Origin: Cladobotryum mycophilum | Taxonomy: Eukaryota; Ascomycota; Sordariomycetes; Hypocreales; Hypocreaceae | Assembly (NCBI GenBank): GCA_036429605.1 | Contig: CM071591.1 | Location: 372,001 to 436,000 of the forward strand | Length of the DNA stretch: 64,000 nucleotides | Reading direction: 5' to 3' | Shown: positions 34,061 to 47,153 of the stretch, piece by piece | How the letters are laid out: each line of letters opens with the position of its first letter | Position numbering within the stretch: position 1 is the first letter of the stretch | The notes under the pieces: model-generated | The model's database searches: none | What the model was told of the DNA's origin: nothing | What the model saw: only the letters and a program-made list of their open reading frames with translations | Program-made: the position numbers and the translations under genes

Positions 34061-34548
34061 GGCCTCGCCATGCAATGGAATGTCTTCAGTCTTTTTAATA
34101 GAATAATAATTCATCTTATAGAATTACGAGGCGTTTGAAAATATAGATCAAGTTGTGACAAAAACGTATGAATGGATTATCTAATGGGAATAGGAGTCCT
34201 AATGAGAGGGTGACGACGGTGTCCCGCTCAGGTAGCGATTGGGGCATTGGAACTGCCATGTTCTAGTATGCGCCTTCACCATTTAAAAACTGTCTTAGTA
34301 CCTAGTAAGGTATTCGATAACACATCTAGCACTTGCCTGTAGTTGAAGACGTACAAAAATCATTTACACGATCAATCGCAAACTCAGGGTGGTACGAGGT
34401 ACCATAGTAGTTCACCAGCCACTGTGGCGTCAACCAGGTACCTACAGCTCGGTGTGTTCCCACCTAAAAGCTCCAGCTCCAACCAGTCCCGCCATCGTCA
34501 TCGCGCGGCTTCAGTGACCTCCAACCACCGCCTCTCCAATGCGACAAG
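34061..34548. promoter_or_regulatory. Intergenic, VPS11 promoter
   Basis: About 490 nt ahead of VPS11 without a recognisable gene; presumably its promoter and 5' UTR. Confidence 0.35.
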
Positions 34549-37500
34549 ATGGCCATCTCGGTACGTGAGCAAGCGACACTCGATACTGAGACCGCACAGA
34601 GTGTCAATCAATTCTACCGCTTCGGAAATACTGATCCATGTCTATAGTGGAAGTCATTTGACTTCTTCGACGTCTCGCAGGTGTCCCTGCCCGACGAAGA
34701 GACCCACCACCTTTTCGAGAACAACGAAGTATCCAGCGTCTGCGCGGGCTCCGATAGCCTGTTCCTCGGATCCAACGATGGATACGTTAGCATCATTAGC
34801 AAGAGTTGGAAGGTGGCCAAGAAGTTTCAGGCGCACGAGACGGGACAGATAACCCATATGCGCCAAGTTGAAGGAACCAGCGTTTTGGTGACAGTTGCTG
34901 TGAGTCGGCAAGATTTGAACCTCTGCTGGCACTACATAGCAGGCGGCAGCTGTTATAGACCCTAGTAGCTGACAATGGTATAGGAAGACTTGAGCGGCGA
35001 ACCGGTCTTGAAGGCTTGGGCACTGGACAAACTGGTCAAGAAGACGAACATGCCAACATGTCTCAGCACATTGACGATTAGCAATGGGAGGAGACAATAT
35101 CCCGTACGACTCAATCTAATGGATAATCTTTTCGATGTATCATACTGACTTGATGAAAGATCTCTGCCTTTGCCGCACTCGACGATCTCACACAGATTGC
35201 TGTTGGTTTTGCCAACGGTGCGGTGACCGTTATCCGAGGCGATCTAGTCCATGACTTGGGGACGAAACAGCGCATCGTATACGAGTCAGAAGAACCTGTG
35301 ACTGGCGTTCAACTTGCAACACACGAAAGCTCGACGACCCTATTCGTTTCTACCACTTCCAAGATATTGAGACTTGGTCTATCAAAGAGAGGACAGGGGT
35401 TGCCGCCCAAAGTCATTGAGGATTCTGGCTCTGCCGCCGGCTGTATGACGCTGGACCCCAAGACAGGCGACGTGGTTGTGGCCAGGGATGATGCCATTTA
35501 CACATATCGACTTGACGGACGCGGGCAACCCCGAGCTTACGAGTCACCAAAACGACTCATTTCTATATACAAAAACTACATTGCGCTTGCATGTCCACCT
35601 TCAGGGGGTAGTAGCAGAGATCCCGATGCTATGAGGCGGCGGTTTGGCGGCGTGACAGCAGAAGGCTTATTCAACGTATCATCATTCGTCTTGCTAGAGA
35701 CGGACCTTCGGGTAATTGGTCACACCGAGACGTTAATCTCGCCCGTACGATTCATCTTTGAGGTCTGGGGAGATTTGTTTACCATTACCGAAGAGGGCAA
35801 GGTAGGTACATGCTTTCCATGAAGAAGGATGCAGCTAACATCTCAGATCTACCGATACCACGAAAAGGGGCTTCCGCAACGTCTGGAGTTGCTATATCAA
35901 CGAAACATGTTTCCCCTTGCCATTGAGCTGGCTCAGAATGCCGGGATGGACAATGATCAGCAAAGCCTAATCTACCGTCGATTTGGTGATCATCTTTACC
36001 AAAAGGCAGATTACGATGGAGCTATGCATCAGTACATCCGAGCTATTGACGCTACTGAGCCATCTCAAGTTATTAGAAAGGTACGTTCTTCGTCATACAC
36101 TAATGTCGCAAATCTGACAAACGTAGTTTCTGGATACTCAACGAATACACAACCTCATCCAATACCTAGAGCAATTGCATGACCATAGGAGGGCCACAGC
36201 CGACCACACAACACTACTACTCAATTGCTATGCAAAGTTGAAAGATATAAAGAAGCTCGAAAAGTTCATCATGTCGCCCGGCGATCTCAAGTTTGACTTG
36301 GACACCGCGATTGCCATGTGCCGTCAAGGCGGATACTATCACCAAGCTGCATACCTCGCAAAGAAGCACGGCGAGACAGAACTTGTCGTGGATATCCTGA
36401 TCGAGGACTCCAAGAGTTACGATGATGCTCTTGACTACATCTGGCATCAAGACCCTGAAATTGTATGATTCCAATGTCGTTGGGCGCGAGTTGAAAGCTA
36501 ACACTACCCAGGCTTATCCATGCCTGCAAAAATATGCCAGAGTTCTCATAGAGCACTGCCCGAAAGACGCTACGAAGCTCTTTGTAGATTATTACACGGG
36601 GAATTATAGACCTCGGAAGACTGTGATACCTGTAGTCACATCAGAAGTAGCCATGGGGGGTGGATTCGGTGCTGGAGCCGCCAGCGCTGTTCAAAATCTC
36701 ACCAACCTCCTTACACTTCCATCATACATTAGTCCTTCAAACGGAACTCCAGGGGCAGCGGCAAACGCAAAGCAAGATGCGGCACTCACAGCCGACGAAG
36801 ACGATTATCCTCCACCAAAATACAACGCACCACCACCTCGAACAGCATTCTCATCATTTATCGACCACCCCGACGAATTCATTGAGTTTCTGGAAGCCTG
36901 TCTTGAGGAAGAGGACCTCAAGGCCCTCCACAGCACAGACCTGTATACTACTTTATTTGAAATGTATTTGTATAAATCAAACGAGAAGAAGGGACAGGAG
37001 CAAAAAGAAGAATGGGAGGCCAAGGCTAAAAAGCTCATTGAGGGAGATCATGTTCCTATGGAGAGCTCGAATGTGCTTCTTTTGTCGCATCTTTCCAATT
37101 TCCAGGATGGCACAGTGCTGGTCAAGGAACAAGCCGGGCTTTTGTTCGACATATTCAGATCATATACGTCTGCAAAGGACACTCGCGGTGCGATGAAGGC
37201 GCTGAGAAAGTATGGACCCGACGAGCCCCAGCTATACCCCGCAGCATTGGCCTATCTCACGTCCGACCCACGAGTACTCGAAGAAGCCGGGCCAGACGAA
37301 TTATCGGCTGTTCTGGCAAAGATTGACAAGGATGGGCTGATGGCCCCTTTGCAAGTCGTACAAACTCTGGTTGGACAGTCCGGTGGCGGCGGTGTAGCTA
37401 CCATGGGCATGATTAAGCCATACCTTCACCAAACCATCACCCGAGAGCGAAAAGAGATTGCCTCGAACCGGCACCGAATCTCGACACTCCGAACAGACAC

Positions 37501-37855
37501 GGACAAGCGACGCAGCGAGCTCTCTGACCTAGGAACTAAGCCAGCTGTGTTCCAGGCTACGCGATGCTCTGACTGCGGTCAGGGTCTGGATCTCCCAGCC
37601 GTGCATTTCCTGTGTAAGCACAGCTTCCACCAGAGGTGTCTTCGGGGCGGCGGTAAAGAGGATGAGGTTGAGTGTCCCAAATGCGCGCCGGAGAATGAGG
37701 TGATACGGAAGATGAGGGAGGGACAAAAGGAGAGGGCAGAAAGACATGAACTATTTAAGAGCGATTTGGAGGGAGCAGATGATCGGTTTGCAACTATTTC
37801 GGAGTGGTTTTCAAGGGGTGTTATGGATGTGCAGAGTTCGGAGCAGGCGTCTTAA
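34549..37855 (+). CDS. VPS11: Vacuolar sorting protein VPS11 (PEP5)
   Basis: A core subunit of the HOPS and CORVET tethering complexes acting at endosomes and vacuoles. 979 aa in seven exons, the first only 12 nt (MAIS, 34549-34560) and joined to WKSFDFFDVSQ. Introns: 34561-34647, 34900-34983, 35104-35159, 35802-35846, 36081-36126, 36463-36511. The N-terminal beta-propeller region is followed by clathrin-repeat helices (from YRYHEKGLPQRLELLY) and a C-terminal RING-H2 (CSDCGQGL, then CKHSFHQRC, then CPKC). The frame is intact over its whole length, in contrast to several neighbours. The start is fixed by the conserved splice into WKSF. Confidence 0.95.
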
Positions 37856-38089
37856 CTAGAGGAAGCAAATTAAATTTGGTTATGAGGGCTGGTTTGCCAA
37901 TGATAACGGTTTATTAACAAGATTCCCCTCTTGATTATGATCTATTATGTTCACAATGTGTACGGAGTAAATTCGTTGAATCTTTTCACTGTAGCTGGAC
38001 TTGGAGCTGGGTTGCCCCACCTCAATGAGTGTGTCATGTCAAACATCACAACTCGGCAACGTCATGATCGGCCTACTTCAATCAACACA

Positions 38090-39055
38090 ATGACCAGTAC
38101 TGAGCCTCACCCCGAAATGCGGCACAATCCCAAGCACTTGCTCGAATTCTTCTCCCGCTCACTCACATCCTTCCAATCCTCACAAGATGTCTTTCGCGTC
38201 CTCTGCACCCTCCCCCACCACCAGGAGGACCAAACCGCTGCCCCCGCCCCGCGCAAACCAAACGGCAGTAGTCCGGTGAAGAAGCTCCTGGTGCTGGACT
38301 CGAGCTTCAACCCACCTACGAGGGCGCACGCGCAGATGGCTAGGTCGGCGTTGAAGTGGGCCGGGAGCAGCGGAGGCGGTGGTGGTGGTGGTGCGAGGGT
38401 GATGCTTTTGCTGGCTGTGAATAATGCGGATAAGGCGCCCAAACCGGCGAGTTTCCCGGTGAGGTTGGGTATGATGGATGGGTTTGGGAGGAGTTTGCTG
38501 GAGGGGTTGAGGGGTGAGGTGCAGGGACAGGTGCAGGTGCAGATTGATTTGGCGGTTACGAAGATGCCGTATTTTCATGACAAGGCGAGGGCGATATCTG
38601 AGAGTGGATTTTATGGTTATGATTTTACGAGGGATGGAGGTGAGCTGGAGCAAGTGTTTTTGGTAGGGTTCGATACGGTGATTCGAATATTTAATCCCAA
38701 ATACTACGGTTCCCCGGAAGGAGATAGGGAAGCGGGTATGAGAGCTGCGCTGGGGCCGTTCTTTGAGCGCGCGAGGTTGAGAGTTACGATGAGGCCGGAT
38801 GATGAGTGGGGGGACAAAGGGGAGCAGGAAGACTATGTGAAGGGGCTTGAGGATGGGGCGTTGGAGGGTGTTGGGGGGATAAAGCGTGGGCGAGGAGGGT
38901 TGATTTAGTGGAGGGGACGGGGGAGTGATTGGAGAGGAGGGGGTGAGTAGTTCGAAGGTGAGGGAGATGGTGAAGGGGGCAGAAGGGGGAGGTTAAGGGG
39001 GATGGTTGATGGGGAGGTTTTGGAGTGGATAGAGAGCGAAGGTTTGTATAGATGA
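38090..39055 (+). CDS. POF1/NMNAT-like nucleotidyltransferase, frame breaks
   Basis: A cytidylyltransferase-fold protein resembling yeast POF1 and nicotinamide mononucleotide adenylyltransferases. The nucleotide-binding signature is SSFNPPTRAHAQMA, then LLLAVNNADK, KMPYFHDKARAI and FLVGFDTVIRIFNPKYY. As written the frame stops at 38908. Three G-runs follow, at 38873-38878, 38919-38923 and 38985-38989. One extra G in each would extend the frame through the conserved SSSKVRE element to a stop at 39055, for about 322 aa. All three lie in very G-rich sequence, so base-calling error is likely. The start is the ATG at 38090; an in-frame one lies upstream at 37937. Confidence 0.75.
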
Positions 39056-40995
39056 TGGAGATGGAGATGATGCATGCTCTGAGATTGATCTCGAGTGGGC
39101 TGAGATATCGCTACCCTATAGTTTAGAGTAAGACTGCATTGATTCTTTTGCAGCCTACCAACACCACATGAATGATATTGATGTCTGAGAATAAATGGGA
39201 AATAGACATTTCCCTATGGTAAGGGGTTGAGTGGTACAGTAAATTTACTATTGCCTAATAGTTGTGTTGAGAATATGAATGGATTTATCATGACTTGTTT
39301 GTTTGAACCTCAAATTGGGTGATACTGGAAATACAACTACCAAGACGTCTAGTAGGCATCTACAAGTATCCACAGAGTACAACATCCGAATGTCACAAAC
39401 AGCAAACAAGAACCTACGTCATTTAAAGTCCGAATCCGATATCCGTGCATACTACTCCGTACAAGTGAGGTACAAGGTAGATCAAAGAGTCAAAGAGTCA
39501 AATGGTCCAAGGTCAAACAAGGTCCGTCCAAACAACTCCGAAAGCTCTCTCATCACCTTGGCCCATCAGCTTCTCGATCTCGACACGGACTTCCGATTCC
39601 GTCTACCCAAGGTTGAACCTCTGGGCCTAGAACATTGAAAAGTAATCACGTACTCTGTCTGTACTCTTGTCTTTCCGACTCTTCACAGATACTAGATCCA
39701 CAATATTCTCTCCCCGTCCATCAAGGACGAATAAAATCTCCTTCCGAAGAAAGAAGGGAAAAAAAAAAAAAAAACTCTTCAAAACGCCAAGCACTCACTT
39801 TCAAGAAAGGGAAATTGTCACCGTAAAAAAAAAAGAAAAGGGTCTGAGCAAGAAGCAAAGAAACAAAATATCTCCGTAGAGGTTCCACAGGCCATGGGAG
39901 AAGTCTCGGCCTCGTTTTACCATTTTGGGACAAATGAGTGCTCCGTACTCCATGCTCCGTAGACACATTTGGTTATTCGAGCCAATCGGAGGATTTCTCT
40001 TTGAAAAAAATAAAATAAAATAAAATGAAATGGCAGGGAATGGCAGGAATGGATATCGACCCGCTCTTTTGCTTTACCATGTTGAAACGTCAAGGCTGGT
40101 AACGAGTGCCTGCCTGCCTTGCGTGCGTGAATGAAGGGAGTGGTGAGGCAATTTGTGTGCAAGTGCATGCAGTTCAAGTGGGGCGCACAGTTTTTTCTGC
40201 CGGTCAAAAAAAACTTTTAGGCGGTCAAGCCTCAGGCACAGACCCCACTCTCACAATCACCCAAAGCACTATAAAACAAGACTCTTCCCTCCCTCCTTTC
40301 ACTCTTTTTTCCTTTCTTCTTCACGTCGACAATACTTCAGTATGTGCACCCCCAACAGCAGCCTCCTCCTCTCAACCACCACACACAAGCAAAAAAACAT
40401 GTGCTAACAATCTTCTTCAGGAGAATCATTTCTATAGTATTCGACCTCTTCTTGGTTCCCTACAAGAGCCACAGAATCCACCCTGGTTGATGACTGCATA
40501 TCCTCGACACCCTAGAGTGAATACTTTGGTCCTCTCGCACTGTCCGCAAGGATGGCGGTAGTTGCTCCTTTGGGGCTATTACTGTATAGAGAGTTTGTTT
40601 TCTTCTTAATGATCTCGACCCCGTTTGTGGTTTCTGCCTTTGGGCGCATGAGCGGGGTGGGTGTTGATGGACGTCTGACAGGCGTTTCTTTATCTTTTCG
40701 TTGCTGCTTGAGGCTTGCCCTTGGGCGTGAGGAAGAGATGTAGTGATTTTGTGCCGTATTGTAGACTGGAATGGCCCTCCCCAGATGGGGGGTGTCGAGT
40801 GAAAAATTCCACCAACTGTGTCGACAAACGGAACCCCCAATATATTCAGATTTCAGTTACCAGATTTAATCTACAGTTATCTGACAACGGTCTGCGCTCA
40901 CCCCTCCAACACCACGGATCAATGGGTGTAGACTTTGTCTTCTCATTGTACTACCACTACCACTACCACTACCACTCCTACCATCAGCCTCTCCA
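39056..40995. other. Intergenic, 1.9 kb
   Basis: Between convergent genes (POF1-like, plus; MFS, minus). No gene recognised. It contains TACTCCGTA at 39453-39461 and related CTCCGTA copies at 39940-39960, plus A-rich runs near 39760-39840 and an (ACCACT)n repeat at about 40951-40976. Confidence 0.45.
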
Positions 40996-42689
40996 TCACA
41001 ACCATCCAATCCGCCTCCACACATAACTCGTCCCTCCCACCACAGCCGTCGCCCCCGTAAACGCAATCAACGTCCCATACCCGCTCCCATAACCCCCCAT
41101 CGCCGCCCCTTGCCACGGCATCCCCCGGATCAGCGCCTCGCTCAGCGGTCCCGCAGCGACGTTGCCGATCCCCCTCCCCATGGACAGGAAACCAAACACC
41201 ATGGTCGGGTCGAAGCTGGGGTTATTACCGTTACCGTTACCATTGCTGTCGCTGCCTTCGCTGCCGCTGCTGCCGCTGGCAGTGAGAATGTGCTTCATGA
41301 TGCCCGGCCACGTCGCCGTGTACGCCCCCCAAACATCCCGTAGATGACGCAAAACGTGTACAGCACACCCAGGTTCGTCCCCAGACCCCAGAGGAGAAAC
41401 GTCCCCACCACCGTCCCCGCCGTCGAGATCAGTATGCAAGTCGTCGCGTGGAACCTGTCAATCAGCGTCCCCATGGCGATGCACCCAATGACCGTCCCGA
41501 CGTTGAGCATCAGGAGCGTCAGCGCCGAGGGGAAAGCCCCGGCGCCCATGGTCGTGCGGGCATACGTGGGGAGGAAAACCCCGGGGAGAAAGTACCCGAC
41601 CGCCTCGACCACGTTGCCCAGCTGGTAGAGGCCAAACGAGCGGTTCAACAGGAAGCCCAGGTTAAAGGGCTTGATGTGCGCTGTCGCCGAGGCGGGCAGC
41701 CGGGGCTTCAGGAACCACACCAGCGGCACCGTCAGGACAAACAGCGCGACCGCCCAGATCCTCAGCGTCGTGCGGAAACCCCACCTGCCCAGCAGGTACT
41801 CCAGCACCAGGGGTATGGTCAGCCCGCCCAGCCCCGTGCCGGACCACATGGCGCCGTAGGCGAAGCCCTTGCGCTTGACGAACCACTCGTCCATGTAGAG
41901 GATACAGGGGCAGTAGGCGATGGACCCGCCGATGGCGTAGAACACCCCCTGGGTTATGATCAGGTGGGTGGTGGTCTGGGAGAAGGAGGAGAGGGAGAGG
42001 GCGAGGCACATGATGACGAGGCCGACGGCGGGGGCGTAGCGGGTGAGTTTTGGGTAGAGCCTTTGGAGGGCCATGACGAAGGGGATGTCAAGGTACATGA
42101 TGCCCTGAGAGAGAGTGAGTGAGCATGGTGCAATACAGGGATCGAGCGGCCGCGAGGCTCTCGGGATATCAGGAGGGAGGGATGAATGCTGGCGATGATC
42201 GGTAAAAAGGGGGAGACTTACCATGGCGCAAGTACCAATGATGGCGATTTGAGATGATCCAGCAAAAGGTTCATGCGTACGATAATAATCCTGAAAAATA
42301 CCAAACGCAAAGGGAAAACCTACAGCATCAAATCACCCACACCAGTCAGTCTCTCCCTATCCATTACTTAAAAGGAATCCATTACGCAAAAGGAAGAAGA
42401 GAAAGAAAAAAAGATGAAGGAAAAAAAAAGGGGGGGGGGGTCAAAAGCATCACATACCCCAAACAAGAGCCTCCATCACAAAAGCAGCAGCCAGGAACAA
42501 CCACGCATCCTTCCCCGTATCCACTGGCGGAAGAGAAAACTCGGTTCTGCCATGGGGACCCTCGTCGCCCGACACAATGGCCCGATCGGAATGGTAATGG
42601 GCATCAGAAGTGATGACGATGTCTTGTTCGCCCCGGTCCGTGATGGAGGGAGTTGGCTGTAGCTCGATGGAGGTACGAGCCATCGTCAT
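40996..42689 (-). CDS. MFS transporter, monocarboxylate type
   Basis: A major facilitator of the fungal monocarboxylate-permease type, about 479 aa. Exons 42689-42458, 42319-42222 and 42104-40996. The cytoplasmic N-terminus is followed by about 12 hydrophobic segments, starting AWLFLAAAFVMEALVWG and FPFAFGIFQDYY. YGAMWSGTGLGGL is the family-typical central loop helix. The frame breaks in a six-C run (plus strand 41325-41330), and one more base continues it into GPLSEAL and the last two helices. An odd Ser/Gly/Asn-rich loop (GSSGSEGSDSNGNGNG) lies near the C-terminus. The substrate is unknown. The gene's very GC-rich third positions also give long antisense frames, which are not genes. Confidence 0.85.
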
Positions 42690-43627
42690 GGCGAGCAAAA
42701 GCTTGGTGTTTTAAAGTTCGTTTTGATCAGAAAAATAATGATGAATTTTACTACTGCCCAGTCTCAATGGATTCAAAACAAAAGTTCAATTCATGCATTT
42801 ATAAAAATACCATCTATATATATATATATACCCATATCCATATAGATATACATGCATACACATATACATATACAATTCAATAATGACCCTTCCTTACACC
42901 CCCCGTCTCTCCTCATACTTTCACTACCCAAGCGATATCGCTTCTCCCATCTCCGACACTGGCCGTATAAGCCCTGTATTTCCAAAAAGGCAAAATCCGT
43001 GGTCATCAAGGATAGGCTTTTGCTCCGCCAAAACGATTCACCGCAAATCAATCAAGGCGCCTTTTCCGTTTTCCGCTGCGCGCCCTTTGACATGTCAATA
43101 TGTGGGGGTCATACAACGGCCTTTGTTAGTCGACATGGCTCCAGCCAACAGCCCAGCCAACGGCCAGCTTACTATGACCATGACATCAACAGACAATCAC
43201 ACACCCACATCATCAACACCTTAATGTCTGTCCTCTTACTGTCATACCCCCCGATTGAACAATTCAGAAGAGTCATCATAAAAGAATGAAACAAGCAACC
43301 TGTATAATCAATTCCGAAAAAAAAAACACAAAATGGGACATAGCCCCATATATCCTAGCAGACCCAATTAACGACCTTAACCATGCTATATATATCCCAT
43401 GTCCCATCCCATCAGGAGCCAAGGTTCTCATGCCCTGCATCCCGAGAAATACAAAATACACACAAATGCCATGCTATGCATACAACCCTCCATCTACTCA
43501 TCCCCTTTCCCCTAGTATAGAACAATCAAGAACGAATGTCCCTTGCTGTGGCAAAGGCTCTCATTGCGAATAGAAAATACCCGTCCCGTCATCTCTCATC
43601 GTACACTGGCATGCCCTTGTCCAGAAA
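42690..43627. other. Intergenic
   Basis: 0.94 kb between the MFS gene and the exchanger gene. Contains a TA-rich repeat near 42813-42870. No gene recognised. Confidence 0.4.
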
Positions 43628-46600
43628 TCATACCTCAAATGCTATCCCGCGGGTCGATCTTCCGACAGTCTTGAAGGACTGGTACTTCCCATCTGCTCCC
43701 ATGGTATCGAATCTATGCATTCCCATGTAATCGACTGTGAAGCCACTAAAGTAATATCCCATCACCACCACAAGATACGTGAGCATCAGAACGCTGCCCT
43801 TGAAATAGTTGCTCTTCCCCTCGCTATATACGTAGCTAAGAAGGAACACGCAAAGAATAACAGTCACCATATCCCACTGCGGGAAGAGCAACGAGAAAGT
43901 ATAATCGGTAGCTTCGCTTCCAGGTGGAATGTTGGGATACAGCGCTGAGTAGAGGACCAAGCAGGGAATCTGAAGCAAACACACTTGCAGAGCGTAAGCC
44001 GAACCGATTTCCATGGAGAGGGCAATGTTGCCGTTCATGGCAAAAGAAATGGCATTCTATATCACGATTAGCAATTTGACGGCATTCATGCTCTGGTCCA
44101 TGTCACTTACCAAAAACTCGGTTGTATTGGGGACCAAGGCGAAGAGGGTTATACCCAGGAACTTTTGATCAATGGCGAAGCTCTCCAAAACGACATCGAC
44201 AGTGTCAACCAGAATTTCAGCAATAATGGCGTATAGGATAGTAGCACCAAGCAAAATGACGGTACTCTTCATTCGGCTCCAGTTTGGCGCATCGTGTCCA
44301 CCATGTCCTCCCGCAGGTGCGGTGTTTGCGCCAGCTGTAGCGACGTCTTCTTCGATATCGGGGAGTCCGCCGGTTCGGCTGGGCACATGAGGCCGGGGGG
44401 TTACGGGGACAGTGCCAGAAGGCTTGTGAGAAAATCGATCGCGCGAAGCGATAGTGGCTGCAGCTGCAGCTATCTCAGCTACCTCGCGAACGAGCATGTT
44501 GTTGTCGGCCTGGCTTAGGCCTGGAACCTTGATGAATTGATGGTGATGCTCATCGTCCAGGGTCTTGGGTGGAACAACATGTGGCGTAATCTGTCCATTT
44601 GCACCAGTCATATCATGGGCTGTTGTGGCCGTTATCGACCCCTGACGAGAAATATCTTCGGAGCGAGGTGGCAAGCCTACTTGCTTCAATGACTGTCCCA
44701 AAACACGCTTGTACATGCGAGAATCGCGAATATCGGCTGTAGCACCGTCACCCACAGATGGCTGGGAGGTTCGAAGAATCGTCGAAGCTCCAAGGTCATC
44801 GTGGCGCTTCTCCTCGACTTCGGCGTTCCAGATGACAGCAGCGTGGGTTCGTAGAGTAAACCATAGACCAATGAGGTAAGAAAAGAAAAGCATCGTCGCG
44901 GCAAAGTAGCAGTATGGACGGACGGCCTCAAGGTAGAAGCGATCATCGAGCTCGGGTGTTTGCGAAAAGTAGCAGCGAGAGCAATCTCTCCCCATAGTAT
45001 AGCCAGGATTTCTATGGTCTTCACAGCCTACGCATTTAATTTCATGAGTGCCGTAAATCTGGTAGAAGAGCGTGGGGCCAAAGGCACCGACAACAGCAAA
45101 CAACAGCATGGTAGAAGTGACGCCGGCCGACTTGGCATTGAATCGCTGCGTCTTTCTCTTGAGAGCACCAAAGCACATGGAAATTCCCGGCAAAAACAGG
45201 ATACCGGCGAATATACTACCAATGACACTTCCCTCAACAAGCTGCGCCTTGCCTTGTCTCAGCGCAATACAGTAGAGAAAGACTTCTACGACGGTTGCAA
45301 AGAGAGCATTGATGGCAGCGCCAATTCCCATGGAGGACTGGGCCGAAATGGATGCCACCGCCTGTCCGATAAAGTACGCCAGGGGAATGATGGAAAGCAA
45401 GCTGGCCGTGAAGAGAAATGCCGGCTCCGTAATGAAAGTCTCGACGTGTAGGATTCGCTCGAGAATGGCCCAATCGGCAATGACAACAACCACCACAACC
45501 ATGAGGTTGATGAGGAAAATGTTGGTTCCGTCAACGGTGTATTTCCAATACTTGGAGCCGACTGCGCGATATGTACAGACCAAAATGGACGAATCCGGGG
45601 CATCTTCTTCTCGCGCGTAGCCAATATGGGACTCGAACGACAACGCAAGCGGATGGCGCCTAAGGTGGGTAAACAAGAGAATAGTGACCTTGCCCATAGG
45701 AATCCAGAAGACAAGGAACCAGCAAATGCCAGAGACGATGATCAAGGCAGGCGAAATGAGAAAGTAGAAGAAGACAAAAAAGACGACTCGGCCTATGTTC
45801 CACTCTCCGCGACCAAACAGCCGTCTCTTCATCCTAGGTGTCATTTCCGTCTCGCTGTGGCGTCCACGACCAAGAAGGCTGTCGGTCTCGCTTGGCTCCG
45901 AGTCAATGCTTCTCCTCGAGCGCCCTATAATCGAGCGGTTCCGATCAGGACCAAAGAAGAGCCTTCCATACTCGAGATCGCCGTTCTGCCATTGCTCGTA
46001 CTCGGAGATGCTTCTACCTTCGTCCTGGTCCTCATCCAAGTATGTCTCATCCTTTTCAAGACGGACAAACTTGCCAAAGGGGTAAAATAAATATCCTGCC
46101 AGGCCCCACAAGACTCTGCCATACTCACGCCCACTCGGACCGGCGGCAAAGAGGAGGCATATGATGGCACCGAGAGCAGCAACAAAAGCCATCCACCATC
46201 CGAATACAAGAGTCCAAACAAGATTGAAAAGCAGAAGCCAGCTGTTCACTCTTCCACCAGGTGAAGAGTGGATATCTGCTTGCGCAAACTTTTGAATCGA
46301 TCGGTCCTTCTTGTACAGGGCCGGCTTCCAGACTCTGATACCAAAGGGGTGGGTCTGGTTGATTGCCTGCTGTCGGTCCTTGAGGGTAAAGCTTTCAGCG
46401 TCGCTAATATCTCCGTCGGATTCGCAATCCACATGTTCGTCAAGAGGAAGCTCCTCTTCGTCATCGTCGTCCTCGTCTTCGTCGTCTTCATCGCCGAGCT
46501 GGCTTGGGGCAGCATCTCGTTCGGGTTCGTGCTCGCCGTCGACGCTACGATGCGATTGTATGCGCACAAGGTTCGTGGCAGGTTGACGGCGACGTATGGA

Positions 46601-47153
46601 ATAACCTGAGCGATGTACTGCCGCATCGGCCACGACCTCGTGGGCTTCATCGTCGACTGAGAAGACCTCGCCTCTGTGTGGTGTGGTTGCCGAGGTTCGT
46701 CGCGACAGACCGGGTCGGCGTAAGCGAGAGATCGATTTGGCTCTTTCCAGGCCCGCTGTAGAGGTAGAGCGAGCTGCCGAAGTACTGCTCTTGGACTGCT
46801 GACGATCTGTTGAAGCTTCGCCGAGGATTTGACTGCCCCTCATGTTCGGGTTCGTTGGAGTCTCTGGAATCTCTGGAATTGTGTCTAGCAAAAGAGAAAA
46901 AGAAAAAACTCGGTTAGTACCATGTTGCGCCGTGTGGGATGTGGGAGGACAACGCACCATAACCTTCGGGCCTGCGTCGTACAGTGTCTGTGGACTGGAA
47001 GCTTTCCGACAAGCCATTATCGTCGCGGACAGCAGCAGACGGGATCTTCGGTAAGGCGGGAGGCTTTCGTGTATCTGTTGGCGATGTCATGCCAGAAGAA
47101 GCACCAGAGCGTTGGCCTGGTGGCGGCGCGTCTTCTCTCTTGGAGGGCTCCAT
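43628..47153 (-). CDS. Vacuolar cation/H+ exchanger, VNX1-like
   Basis: A large CaCA-family antiporter of 1132 aa, like yeast VNX1, which exchanges monovalent cations for protons at the vacuole. Exons 47153-46958, 46884-44111 and 44056-43628. The long acidic/Ser-rich cytosolic N-terminus has DEDDEDEDDDDEEELPLDE. About 13 membrane segments form two alpha-repeats: SSMGIGAAINALFATVVEVF and, in the second half, LVPNTTEFLNAISFAMNGN. A Cys-containing loop (CVGCEDH, then CSRCYF) and a Thr/Ser-rich loop separate them. The second intron falls exactly inside the second alpha-repeat and splices it correctly. The start MEPSKRED has no competing upstream ATG in the conserved frame. Confidence 0.92.

Noticed and set aside
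41448..42122. Plus-strand open frame of 224 residues over the MFS gene
   Set aside because: Antisense shadow of the GC-rich transporter gene.
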